Positions 1-9,869 of a stretch of DNA of 64,000 bases are shown in pieces. Each line of letters starts with the position of its first letter. The stretch's first letter is position 1. Both the position numbers and the translations under genes were made by a program. The stretch covers positions 868,001-932,000 of the forward strand of contig JAUZTG010000042.1 of NCBI GenBank assembly GCA_030734395.1, read 5' to 3'. A model generated the notes under the pieces. That model searched no databases and was not told the DNA's origin. It was given only the letters and a program-made list of their open reading frames with translations. Source of the stretch: Sarocladium kiliense. Its lineage: Eukaryota; Ascomycota; Sordariomycetes; Hypocreales; Sarocladiaceae.

Positions 1-1614
1 CCGGCAACCTTGGCGACGACCCCCCTCTGCCTCCGGGCATGACCTACCGCGGCCGAAACATCAATGGCGGCGCTGCAGCCACGACATCGAACGATTCGAC
101 GCCCGTCCAAACCCCTACAACCTCTCGACCCTCTACGCCCGGCAGCAACCTTGTCACTGCAAAGGGTGGACCAATGGCCAAGATGTCCCGTCGCGCGCGC
201 AAGGCTCAAAACGCACACAATTCCTCTGTCCCTGCTTCGTCTGGAGATGAGTCCGCATCTGGTGCTCGCAAGAAGGGCGGCAAGGCCGTAAAGAAGGGCA
301 GGAAGTGGGATGCCGACGGGTATGCAGACGAAGACGACGGCGTTCAGCTTGACTACTCCCAAGCAAACATCACCAGCGACTCTGACGCCGATGGTTCACC
401 GGTAGCTGCTCGCTCCTCAGCCATTGACCCCATCGACGCCGCCTCATGGGGCAACACTACAAAGGGCAAGTTCGTCCTCAAAGATCTAGGCGACGAAGTT
501 CACAGCATGCTCGCCAACGCCGAAGCCCAGAAGGCAGCCGCCAACGCCGAAGCAGCAGACTCAAAACCCTCTGGCCTCCTCGGCACAGGAGTCAGCGCCC
601 TCAGCGGCCTCTTCCGGAACGTCGTCGGCGGCCGTACCCTCACAAAGGAGGATCTTGAGAAAGCAATGAAGGGCATGGAAGACCACCTCCTCCGCAAGAA
701 CGTCGCGCGCGAAGCCGCCATCCGTCTCTGCGAAGGCGTAGAGAAAGAACTCCTCGGCGTCAAGACCGGCAACTTTGAAAGTATCCAAACACGCATCCAA
801 TCTGCCATGGAAGCCTCACTCACGAAAATGCTCACACCTACCTCCTCCCTTGACCTCCTGCGCGAGATCGATGCCATCACCTCCCCACCCGTCACATCCC
901 TCCGTCAAGCCCGCCCCTACGTAATGTCCATCGTCGGTGTCAACGGCGTTGGAAAGTCCACCAACCTTTCCAAGATCTGCTTCTTCCTCCTACAGAACAA
1001 GTACCGCGTGCTCATCGCCGCGGGAGATACCTTCCGTTCTGGAGCGGTGGAGCAGCTGGCGGTGCATGTCAGGAATCTGAAGGAGTTGACGGCGAGAGAG
1101 GGTGGAAGGGTAGAGTTGTATCAGAAGGGTTATGGAAAGGATGCCGCGACGGTGGCGAAGGATGCTGTTGCGCATGCGACACAGGAAGGATTTGATGTGG
1201 TGCTTATTGATACTGCCGGACGGAGACACAACGATCAGCGTCTTATGTCTTCCCTCGAGAAGTTCGCCAAGTTTGCACAGCCCGACAAGATCCTCATGGT
1301 CGGCGAGGTAAGCTCCCCTGCCCCAACCTTGTCCCATGCCCGTTCAAAGACTAACCCTCCTTGCTCAGGCCCTCGTCGGCACTGACTCCGTCGCCCAAGC
1401 CCGTAACTTCAATGCGGCCTTCGGCTCCGTCCGTACCCTCGACGGGTTCATCATCTCCAAGTGTGACACTGTGGGTGACATGGTCGGCACCCTCGTCAGT
1501 CTTGTGCACGCAACGAATGTGCCCGTTCTCTTTGTCGGTGTTGGGCAGCATTACTCAGATCTACGAAACTTCTCTGTCAAGTGGGCTGTGGAGAAGTTAT
1601 TGAGCAACGTTTAA
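1..1614 (+). CDS. SRP receptor alpha subunit (docking protein), 3' part
   Basis: GTPase that docks the signal recognition particle-ribosome complex at the ER membrane. The frame is open from base 3, so the gene starts before the window and the N-terminal longin-type domain is mostly missing. Visible parts are a charged, Lys-rich linker, then the NG domain: helical N region, P-loop GVNGVGKST, DTFRSGAVEQL, DTAGR, the SKCD guanine-specificity motif and a closing GVGQ. One intron, 1308-1368 (GTAAGC...CAG), joins MVGE to ALVGTDS in frame. The stop is TAA at 1612-1614. Domain order and motifs match the SRalpha/FtsY family. The long disordered linker before the NG domain separates it from SRP54, which ends in a Met-rich M domain absent here. 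The next gene is convergent. Confidence 0.95.
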
Positions 1615-2396
1615 GCCGGTTACTCTTATCGCGCTCTAAATGGGAACTACGTAGCCACGCCTTGATCAATAATCAATACCAGAAATTGGATCGCATACAA
1701 TGTTACCCAATGACTTAAAGCTGACAGTGGCATCGTTACCTTCATTCAGATGAGACACGATACGAAGGAATCGGAGTGAGATGTGTTCAATTATCTAGAC
1801 AAAACCAAGCGCAAACAGGTACTCCCAGGAGCAAATCGGATAAACCAGGCCCCCGAGACCTCCCCATTCTTCTCCAGGCCATTCCGGCCGAGGGATATGA
1901 CGATGGAAAAACGAGTGTGTAAATGGACAAAAACCCAGCCTCTCCACCTTCCTACTGTTTTTCGCTATGCAAACAACATACATACAAGACAAGGTTGAGA
2001 GAAAAAAGGCAGGGGATATTAACAACGGAGATCTCAGCCCGCCGATAGGGGTGTCTCTAGATCCGAAAAGAATCGAAGTAGGAAAGAAGATCGCTCTGCG
2101 GGTTCAACACTCATGGGAGGCCCAATCTTTTGAGTCGGAAGAACTGAAAGGAGGGAAATCGCAAAACAAATAGCAGGTGATTTGGTAAAGGGGGTATCTT
2201 CTTCTCCTTCTAGCTTGCGCAATCTGATGAATTTGTGCTTGGTTGTTGTGTTCTTGTAATGCATACTGGTGTTTTGACAGAAGCTGTGCTCATGTGCTCG
2301 GTTTCGTCGGCGAAAGGAAAACTTGTTGACAAATGAAATAGTGTTGTTTGGATGTAGTAATAGTATTCAGGCCGTGAGGTCCGGGTGATTCAGCCG
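1615..2396. other. Intergenic, between convergent 3' ends
   Basis: Space between the ends of the SRP receptor gene (+) and the coiled-coil gene (-). It presumably carries both 3' UTRs. No ORF with coding character and no RNA gene was seen. Confidence 0.6.
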
Positions 2397-5300
2397 TCAG
2401 TCCTCGAAGAAGTCATGATCATCAAAGTCTCCGGGCTGTGCATCGGAGTCGTAACCACTCTGCCTCATCATTGGTGGCGTCACGGGTCCCGCCTCATCGA
2501 GCTCATCAGTCTCCTGGTGCCTCGGCGGCGTGGTGTCCAAGGCAGGCATCTTCTCACCCCGGCGGGAGGAGCCATGGGAGTCCACACGAGCCCTTGAACT
2601 GTTCGAGTCGACGCGTGTCCTTGAGCTACTGGAGTCAACACGAGACCGGCTTGACTGTGATGGGAAACGACGTCCCGTGCTGGCAAAGGCAGTGGGCTGG
2701 GGCTGGCTGTCCGCGAGAGGTGACTGTCTGAGACCAGAAGCAGGAGGCGTCATAAGCCCGCTGAGTGAACTGTTTCGCATCGCAGGGCTACTCTTCGAGG
2801 GTGTCGCATTGCGGCCTGGCGCAGGAGAGTTCAGAGCCGCAGAGAGACTGCTGAAAGAGCCGGAGCTTCCTTTCCGCCAACTGCCCCATGCAGCCGCAAG
2901 AGGGCCGACGGCCTGGGCTACTCTTGGTGTAGCGGACTGAACAAGGCTAGGGAGGTTAAGCGCCGAGCCTCCGTTGAGAGCCCGCTCCCGCTCTTGTTCC
3001 TCCATTTGCAGATTCGCCTTGAGACGAATCGCCGCGTCCTTGACTCTCTCCCTGTTGAAGTGCTCGCTTGACAGAGCCGCGATGATGTCCTGGAGGTCAC
3101 CATGACGGACCGCGAGAAGTTCGCGAAGCCAGCTGATTTCGTCATCCCGCTTAGAGATCTTCGTGGGTGCCTCAGGGTCAAGCTTTGCAATGTTTGACTC
3201 GAGCTCCTCAATGCGCTGCTCGCGCGCCTGAAGCTGCTCCTGAAGAACCATAATGGACTCCCTGAGGGCTTGAGGCGAGATCTTCTCGGGAACATCGAGC
3301 TTCTGCGAAGAAGCCCTAGGTTTCGAGGCAGATGTGGCAGCGTGGCCAGGCTCGACACCAGCAGACTTAGCAGCCTGTGCGGCGGCGGCAGCAGCCTCCT
3401 TGGCGACCTCGAGCTTCTCTTCGAGATGGACGATACGGTCTTGAAGGTGCTCCATTTTAGATGCAGAGAAGCTGAGACGCTCGAGCAGATGGCTCTCGGT
3501 CTTCTGACCTTCATCGACAGCCGTACCAAGTTGATGCTCAAGGCGAGCTTGCAGGTTCTCAAGGTCGTTCTGGTGCTTCTCCTTGAGCTCTTCAATCTCG
3601 GCAGTCTTGCTAGCCTGGGCGTCCTCGAGAAGCATCTCATTCTTGGCCTTCGCGGTGTCTGCCTCAAGCTTAAAGTTGTCGAGCTCGGCCCGCAGCTTGT
3701 TGTTCTGCTCCTCGAGCTCCTCACGAATGACATTGACCTGGTGGTTGGCGGAGTCAATTTCGACCTGCAGAGACATGCGCACGCGTTTGACCTCGCTTGC
3801 ACCACTCTCACGCGCTTCTTCGTAGTCGCGCCTGTGTTGAGCAGCAGTCTCAGAAAGCCTGTGGTTCTCTGTTTTGAGCTCGCCCAACAGGCCTTCCAGT
3901 CGCTTGCACTCGTTAACAGCGCGCATGCCAGACCGCTCATTCATCTGCAGGCGCTCCATCTCGACTTCGAGGCGTTCGCGGGTCTTGGCTTCGGCCTGAA
4001 GTCTGGCGTCGAGAACCTCTTGTCTTGCAAGCATAGCTTGATCCTTCTTGATGCGGCTGGCGTTCTCCTCAGCAATCTCGCGGGCCGCGTTAGCCATGTC
4101 TTCTTGCAGCGACATGAACTTGCTGCGCCATGTCTCACGAAGACGCTCATTCTCCTCAAGCTGTGTTGCGAGAGTGTTGAGAGACTTCTGCATGTGCTTG
4201 TTCTCGTCGACGGCCTGCGCCAGCTCAGCGCCTGTACGTCTTGCAGTCTCGTCAGCTCGCTCAGCTTCGGAGCGCCAGTGATGGTTGTCTTGACGGACAA
4301 CGCGTAGATCTGCCTCAAGGGCGTTGATCTTGTTTGTCATCTCGCTTTGTGCTTGTGTAGAGGTGGCCAGCGAAGCGTCGAAAACGGCCATCTGGGCGGA
4401 GGCCTCACCTGAGGCATGCTCCATCGTCTTGATCTTGATGTCCCTCTCCTCGACGACCTCACGCAAACGGTTTTCTTCCTCGGTAGCGATCCTCAGCAGG
4501 CGCTGAATCTCGGACAGTCTGTCCTCGGCGGCGCGGCGGCTCTCGAGTTCCAGTTCAGTCTTGGACTCCTGGTTACGAAGCCTCTCCTCGAGGTCAGCCA
4601 CACGCTGGTCGAAGACGCTTCGGTTGATGATCTCCACCTCAACCCGTGTCTCGGCAGCCTGGAGCTTGCGGTTGAGTTCAGCAGATACATCCTCAGCCGC
4701 TCTCCTTTCCGTGACCTCCTTCTCAACCTTTTCGCGTTCGAGTTGGAGGCGCTCTTCCATGTCGATAAGCTTGGCGGACAATTCATCAACCTTGGTGGCC
4801 ATCTCAAGATCAGGCTTCGGGGACTCGGGCATCCGGCGCTCGACTGCGTCCTCGACGATGTTCTTGAGGTCTTCACCACGGAAATCCAGCCGAAGGTTCT
4901 CGCCAAGATGGTCCTTCATCTCCGCCAGGGCCTTAAGAACAGCGGACTCGGCAACAGGGTCCTCACTAATAGTTGCCGCTGCTGCAACAGGGGTGCTCTT
5001 GGCCTGGGCAGCCAGTCCTTCCATGACAGCAGCACGAATTTGGTCCATGCGACGATCACGACGAGGGCTCATTGAGCGGCGCAGGATCGGCTCTTCATCT
5101 TCATCGTCTGCATCACTATGCTGTGGTTCGCCAGAAACGCTGCGCATGTCTCGGCGTCTGGAGGATCCACGAGGCGCCCCGAGAGCAAGGCCATTTGAGA
5201 TATCCAGCAGGGTCTTCTCGAGGGGCTCGAGTCTGGCCGTGAGCAAGTTCCCAACGATCTCGTTGACGCGACCATCGAAGAACTGAGCCCTGCTCTGGAG

Positions 5301-8300
5301 CTTCTCCTGTTCGTCCTCGGAGAAGTCCTGTTCCCAATCACTGACTGGCGGGCTTGCAGCATCGTCAACAAGTTCGCCGGCTTCCAAGGAGGGCGGGCTG
5401 AGCGGCGGGTCAACGAATGGGTCCTCAAGTGACGCCGAAGGCTGTGCAATAAGATTGGAGAAAGCCTGGTCAGGGCGGGGTGTAGGGCTTGCAGTCTCCC
5501 GTGTGAGGACGGGTTCGGCCTCGGGGGGATCGAGCTTATATGGATCGGAGCTAGCTACAGCGGTAAGCGATGGTTCGTGTGCCTGCTCGAGTTGCTGCCA
5601 CTTCGGTGGCTCCTCCTTCTTTTTGTTGACGCCGCGCGAGGGATCAGTGCCAAGGTGCAGCATGATATCGTCGATCTCCTCGAACGTAGGCGAGTGAACC
5701 TGGGCCTCATCTATATCCCGCTCGACAGATGGCAACATTGTATCAGATTGTGGCTCCGGCTTGGGATCCTGGACAAGGTAATCGTCGAAGTTGACAGATT
5801 CGTCGCCTTGGGGAGTAGACGGGGCCTCGTCCTTTGGAGGTGGTGACGGCTCGCTTGCGTAGCGAGATGCGGCCAGACCCTTCGGCTTTGGTGGAGGGGA
5901 GGCAAATCGTGACGCGCCGAGCCCTTTAGACACGACTCTAGCCTTGGGGGCAGGCGGTGACACCTCGCGGACAGGCTCAGCTAGTGCTGGTCCTTGCGGC
6001 GAAAGGGATGACGCCTCAATGAGGTCGTCCTTGGTCTCCTCATCCTCCTTGATTTCGTTCGCCTCCTGGCTCTGTCTTGGCACGAAGGTCGCAGCGTTTG
6101 GCGAGAAGATAGATCCAGTAGGTGTGAAGGCAGGCGCAGTAGCCGAGAGCGACTTCTTGTGGGTAGACGTGAACTTATCCTCGCCGAAGGTCCTGGACTG
6201 GTCAAAGCTGGTAGCCTCAAATTTATTGCCAAGCTCGAAAGGTACCCAGCGATTGACAGTATCATCGGCAGGAGACGTCTCAGACGGGGCAGCAGTCGTC
6301 TCCTTGGTGTCAGCATGCTGATCCGAGGTAACGATCGATGACAACGAGGTATCGACTGGCAAAGTGTTCTCAATTTCTCCTTCGGCGTCCTCATCAATCT
6401 CTCCTTCCTCAAGATCATTGTCTTCTGCCTTGCTAGGCTCTTCAGTAGGTGGCTGCTCAGCAAAGGCGGGAACCTCATCGCCGTCAGGAGCTGAACTTCT
6501 TGCGCGCTTGACTCTTGATTCATCAATGGTAACGCGTCCATCCACGTCATCGTAGATCTCATCGTCGGTAGTGATCTTGATAGACTTGGCAGAGCTCCGG
6601 CTTGACGGCCTGACAATCGGAATGGCTTTGGATTTCTTGACCGGCTTGATGATGTCGCTAGTCTTGATATCAATGTTGCCAAAGATAGAACTGCGGTTAC
6701 CCACGCTCTCGCTTCCTGATACCGTGGGGCTGGTAACGGATCCAGACAATGACTGGAACGGTGTGAATGCCGGCGCATCGGGTCTGAACTTGGGGCCAGA
6801 GGTGGAAAAGCTGAAGTCGCTCTGGCCGGGGGAGAAGGACGGCGCATCGCCCGAGAACTTCGGAGTGCTCCCGAACTGCATGACGTCGTTTGCCACAGGG
6901 GGGATCTCGGGCTGGACCTCGGTGCCAGCCTGGAAAATAGCGGGTTGGAAGGAATTTCCGCCGAAGGTGTACTGTCCCCCAGGTGTGAAGGTACTCGTCG
7001 GGTTGAACTTGAACTCCGGAGCCTTGACGTTCAGCTTGGACAACGATGCTTTGCTACCATGACTTGGGCGGCGGCTGCCAGCCTTGCTGCCTGTAGAGTG
7101 CACGTCGTTCCATGGATTGCTTGTCGATGACATGGTCTTCTGGTGGCCCAAGGCCTGCGCAAAGTCGAAGTTCTGCACTGGTGTGCCAAGATTGCTCGGG
7201 TTGGTGTCGATCTCATACGCTTCATCGCCCTTCTGCGCTTCTGGAATATCATTCAATGCGCTGAAAGGTTTGTTGTTGGCCTCTGCATCTTGACCCTCCT
7301 GTGACTCTTTGAACATATTTTGCGTAAGTGAATGACCGCGGCTGTGCGGCCGAGGGTGGTGCAGCACCAATGGCTCGCTCGGCTTGTTCGCGAGGAGCTC
7401 AGGCGCGGGGAAGTGACTCGATGAAGCTGCTCGTTCGTGATTCACTAGTGCCGCCTGACCGTCTCCGGGCCTCTCCGCCTGTGCCTTCGGGTTATAGTCC
7501 GAATGTTCAAGCTGCGTCCGGAGCTGCTCCTCCAGGTGATACTCGGCATCATCTATCTCGGCTTGCAGACTATCGGGGTTCCGCTGCGCAGGCTCTGGCG
7601 TCTTCGACGGGCTCTTCGCAGCATTGACATCTTCCTCGTCCTCACGAACCTCCTGCAGGCGGGGCGAAGCGCGAGCAGCAGGTTGATGTTGAAATTGGTG
7701 TGGCAGCATCGGGTACTGCAGGGATTGGTGGCGTTGATGCATGTTAATCCCAGGGCTACCAACTTGGTGCAATCCATCGATACCGAATGGTGACTGAGGC
7801 GACATCAAGCCACTGATGTTCATAAGTGAAGGCGAATCGCCGCGGTTCAGGCCTGGAATAAAAGCATCCTGGTTCATCCAATCCGGGTTCGCCTGGAACG
7901 GTGAATGGCTCGCTGGGATGGAGATGGACTGCCTGGGGTTATACTTGCCCGGAACACCGAAAGGACTTGGTGATGCGCCGGTGGGGATGCCAGGACTCTG
8001 CGCAGCAGATAAGCCTGACATGAATTGCTGGGGGAAAGGGTAACCCGGCATACCACCATTGCTGGCAGCAGATGATGTTGGAATTGGAGGTGAGAAAGGT
8101 AGGGGCGGATACTGGGCAGATGCGCCTCTGCTCGGGCCGGACAAGGGAGGCGACACGAGTTGCTCGGGCTCGGGCTCGGGTTCCGGTTCATCTTCCGCCG
8201 TAAAGACACCCAGCGCGCGAAGTTTCGCTTCTTGTAATTCGTTCACGTAGTTTTTCCACGCATTGAGGTCAGGAAGAGTAACCTTGTAAGACCGCTCAGC

Positions 8301-9509
8301 ACGCTCGCGGGTGACATCGTCCATGTTTGGCCATGCATCTCTGCTTTGAGAGTCATCCGTTCCCGGTGGCTGGTAGTCTTCGACAAGCAGATCGAACCCA
8401 TCAATACGGTAGCCCAGCTCCTCCCAAGAGGCGAACATGCGGTTAATATCCTCCTGGCGAAGGGGCCTGGGAGCCTTGCCAGGTTGGCCGCGCTCATCAT
8501 CGCGTGGCAACAGAACCATGATGTTCTTGCCTCTCCATGGTACCTTCTTTTTTAATCTGGGTGTCATGGCAGGTTCTTTTGGCAACGGCTTTTGTGAGCC
8601 CCTCGTTGGTGTTGAGGGAACTTTGGGTGCGCTGCTCGGCACCATCATAGGGCTCTGTGGGACTGGTGGAAGCTCCTCGTCGGGAGTGATTTGTGACTTC
8701 TCGCTGGCAACATCGAGCGGGATGGCCTGCTCTGTGTCTAGTGAAGTCATGTTTTGCTGTGTGTCAGCGCGAAGGCTGAAAGAATCTCCTGGCTTTAGGG
8801 TGTCAATGCTAGAGCCGCCACGTGGATATCGCGTCTGTCTTCGAGACGCTGACTTGAGTTGGTGACCAGCGCGAGGGGTCTGCGTATTACTCTCCTCGTG
8901 CCAACCAGATTCGGAGCCGCTCAATGAAGAGTGCTCACTTTCACTTCCTGAGCTGAACCAATGCTTAGACTCGTTGAGATCCCCGGCGGTGTGCGTACGG
9001 ATCCAGTCTTCGGTCAGGCCGGTGGTCTGTCTCCTTACGCGGTTGGCAAGAACAGCGGCAGCACCAGTCAACGACGACGGAACCTGAGGTTCAACAGGGC
9101 TATCTTCGATCTCGGGAACGGCGCGAAGGAAAGGCGTGTCGATCTCGAGATGATGAATCGGGGAATCGTCTGAGGCTTCACTGCTGAAGCTTGGGCGACG
9201 GAGATTGCGATCGGTGCGCGGATATGGCGAGCCCCAACTTGCAGTACCGAAGCGATTCTCGTCAACACTGCCGGAGGGTGGCGGTGTTCTCAGAAGGCCT
9301 CGCACACGGTCCGGGAGGGACGGCGCGGGCAAGGGGGGAAGGGCTGGCGAGGAGCCGAAGTCGTCCTGGCCGTCAGCTGTGGACGCGGTCGAGAAGGCTG
9401 GAGAGCTCGGTGCAGGGGATCGCGACCGAGGATCTCTTGTGCCGTCCTGTGCGTCAGCAGCAGGAGGAAGAGAAGTCGTCGGCTTTGGTGACGACGTCTT
9501 CGCGGGCAG
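2397..9509 (-). CDS. Giant coiled-coil protein (myosin-heavy-chain-like), 5' end unresolved
   Basis: One open frame of about 2,370 codons, read from an acceptor (CTGCAG at 9510-9515) to TGA at 2397-2399. The first 1,400 residues are disordered and rich in Ser, Pro and Glu. They include a short conserved-looking block near residue 325 (VPWRGKNIMVLLPRDDERG) and repeated APxFxP-type motifs. A long coiled coil of roughly 600 residues follows, with heptads of Leu/Glu/Arg. A WLRELLAVRHGDLQDII segment and a Ser-rich tail close the protein. Similar fungal proteins are often annotated as myosin class II heavy chain-like or M-protein repeat proteins, but no motor domain is present, so a scaffold or tether role is inference. 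No ATG lies in frame upstream: the codon at 9330-9332 is TTG, and the first internal ATG would delete about 250 residues. At least one 5' exon is therefore missing from this model. Confidence 0.8.
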   Translation of the reverse strand: MPAKTSSPKPTTSLPPAADAQDGTRDPRSRSPAPSSPAFSTASTADGQDDFGSSPALPPLPAPSLPDRVRGLLRTPPPSGSVDENRFGTASWGSPYPRTDRNLRRPSFSSEASDDSPIHHLEIDTPFLRAVPEIEDSPVEPQVPSSLTGAAAVLANRVRRQTTGLTEDWIRTHTAGDLNESKHWFSSGSESEHSSLSGSESGWHEESNTQTPRAGHQLKSASRRQTRYPRGGSSIDTLKPGDSFSLRADTQQNMTSLDTEQAIPLDVASEKSQITPDEELPPVPQSPMMVPSSAPKVPSTPTRGSQKPLPKEPAMTPRLKKKVPWRGKNIMVLLPRDDERGQPGKAPRPLRQEDINRMFASWEELGYRIDGFDLLVEDYQPPGTDDSQSRDAWPNMDDVTRERAERSYKVTLPDLNAWKNYVNELQEAKLRALGVFTAEDEPEPEPEPEQLVSPPLSGPSRGASAQYPPLPFSPPIPTSSAASNGGMPGYPFPQQFMSGLSAAQSPGIPTGASPSPFGVPGKYNPRQSISIPASHSPFQANPDWMNQDAFIPGLNRGDSPSLMNISGLMSPQSPFGIDGLHQVGSPGINMHQRHQSLQYPMLPHQFQHQPAARASPRLQEVREDEEDVNAAKSPSKTPEPAQRNPDSLQAEIDDAEYHLEEQLRTQLEHSDYNPKAQAERPGDGQAALVNHERAASSSHFPAPELLANKPSEPLVLHHPRPHSRGHSLTQNMFKESQEGQDAEANNKPFSALNDIPEAQKGDEAYEIDTNPSNLGTPVQNFDFAQALGHQKTMSSTSNPWNDVHSTGSKAGSRRPSHGSKASLSKLNVKAPEFKFNPTSTFTPGGQYTFGGNSFQPAIFQAGTEVQPEIPPVANDVMQFGSTPKFSGDAPSFSPGQSDFSFSTSGPKFRPDAPAFTPFQSLSGSVTSPTVSGSESVGNRSSIFGNIDIKTSDIIKPVKKSKAIPIVRPSSRSSAKSIKITTDDEIYDDVDGRVTIDESRVKRARSSAPDGDEVPAFAEQPPTEEPSKAEDNDLEEGEIDEDAEGEIENTLPVDTSLSSIVTSDQHADTKETTAAPSETSPADDTVNRWVPFELGNKFEATSFDQSRTFGEDKFTSTHKKSLSATAPAFTPTGSIFSPNAATFVPRQSQEANEIKEDEETKDDLIEASSLSPQGPALAEPVREVSPPAPKARVVSKGLGASRFASPPPKPKGLAASRYASEPSPPPKDEAPSTPQGDESVNFDDYLVQDPKPEPQSDTMLPSVERDIDEAQVHSPTFEEIDDIMLHLGTDPSRGVNKKKEEPPKWQQLEQAHEPSLTAVASSDPYKLDPPEAEPVLTRETASPTPRPDQAFSNLIAQPSASLEDPFVDPPLSPPSLEAGELVDDAASPPVSDWEQDFSEDEQEKLQSRAQFFDGRVNEIVGNLLTARLEPLEKTLLDISNGLALGAPRGSSRRRDMRSVSGEPQHSDADDEDEEPILRRSMSPRRDRRMDQIRAAVMEGLAAQAKSTPVAAAATISEDPVAESAVLKALAEMKDHLGENLRLDFRGEDLKNIVEDAVERRMPESPKPDLEMATKVDELSAKLIDMEERLQLEREKVEKEVTERRAAEDVSAELNRKLQAAETRVEVEIINRSVFDQRVADLEERLRNQESKTELELESRRAAEDRLSEIQRLLRIATEEENRLREVVEERDIKIKTMEHASGEASAQMAVFDASLATSTQAQSEMTNKINALEADLRVVRQDNHHWRSEAERADETARRTGAELAQAVDENKHMQKSLNTLATQLEENERLRETWRSKFMSLQEDMANAAREIAEENASRIKKDQAMLARQEVLDARLQAEAKTRERLEVEMERLQMNERSGMRAVNECKRLEGLLGELKTENHRLSETAAQHRRDYEEARESGASEVKRVRMSLQVEIDSANHQVNVIREELEEQNNKLRAELDNFKLEADTAKAKNEMLLEDAQASKTAEIEELKEKHQNDLENLQARLEHQLGTAVDEGQKTESHLLERLSFSASKMEHLQDRIVHLEEKLEVAKEAAAAAAQAAKSAGVEPGHAATSASKPRASSQKLDVPEKISPQALRESIMVLQEQLQAREQRIEELESNIAKLDPEAPTKISKRDDEISWLRELLAVRHGDLQDIIAALSSEHFNRERVKDAAIRLKANLQMEEQERERALNGGSALNLPSLVQSATPRVAQAVGPLAAAWGSWRKGSSGSFSSLSAALNSPAPGRNATPSKSSPAMRNSSLSGLMTPPASGLRQSPLADSQPQPTAFASTGRRFPSQSSRSRVDSSSSRTRVDSNSSRARVDSHGSSRRGEKMPALDTTPPRHQETDELDEAGPVTPPMMRQSGYDSDAQPGDFDDHDFFED

Positions 9510-9624
9510 CTGCAGGACAGAAAGGTAGTGTCAGTCACTCCCAACCTTGTGATACACGGCTGCCTACGGTCTTCATGCCAGATTGACAGGATGACCGAAA
9601 CAGGCAGTATTGGAGCTGGCTCAC

Positions 9625-9869
9625 CAAGCGAGATCAGCGCAGACGAAGGACAAGTTCGCCTGCAGCTGGTTCTCAAAGTATCTCGCGCGCGCTTCGTCGG
9701 GTAACAGGGGGTTTGGGAGAGACCTGTATCGTGTCGTCTTCCCAGGCGTTTCTCGACGGACCGAACCGACAGGTAAAAGGGAGGAGAGCCGATTCACGAA
9801 GTCGGGGTCAAAGTAAGCGGCAACGCAAGGAAAAGAGAGGACAGACAGACAAGGCTTGACAGGATGCAA
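9625..9869 (-). other. Candidate first exon of the giant coiled-coil gene
   Basis: An ATG at 9867-9869 opens a frame with protein-like composition (DPDF, LLPDEARARYFENQL, ending near SFVCADLA). It meets a good donor (GTGAGC, intron beginning at 9624). The intron to 9510 contains CTGAC and ends CTGCAG. However, this exon ends in phase 2 while the large exon needs phase 0, so the plain splice gives a frameshift. Either another splice or start is used, or the assembly has a small indel here. Confidence 0.35.

Noticed and set aside
3270..5286. Long plus-strand frames inside the coiled-coil gene
   Set aside because: They lie antisense to the long minus-strand frame and follow its codon bias; Leu/Ser-rich shadows.
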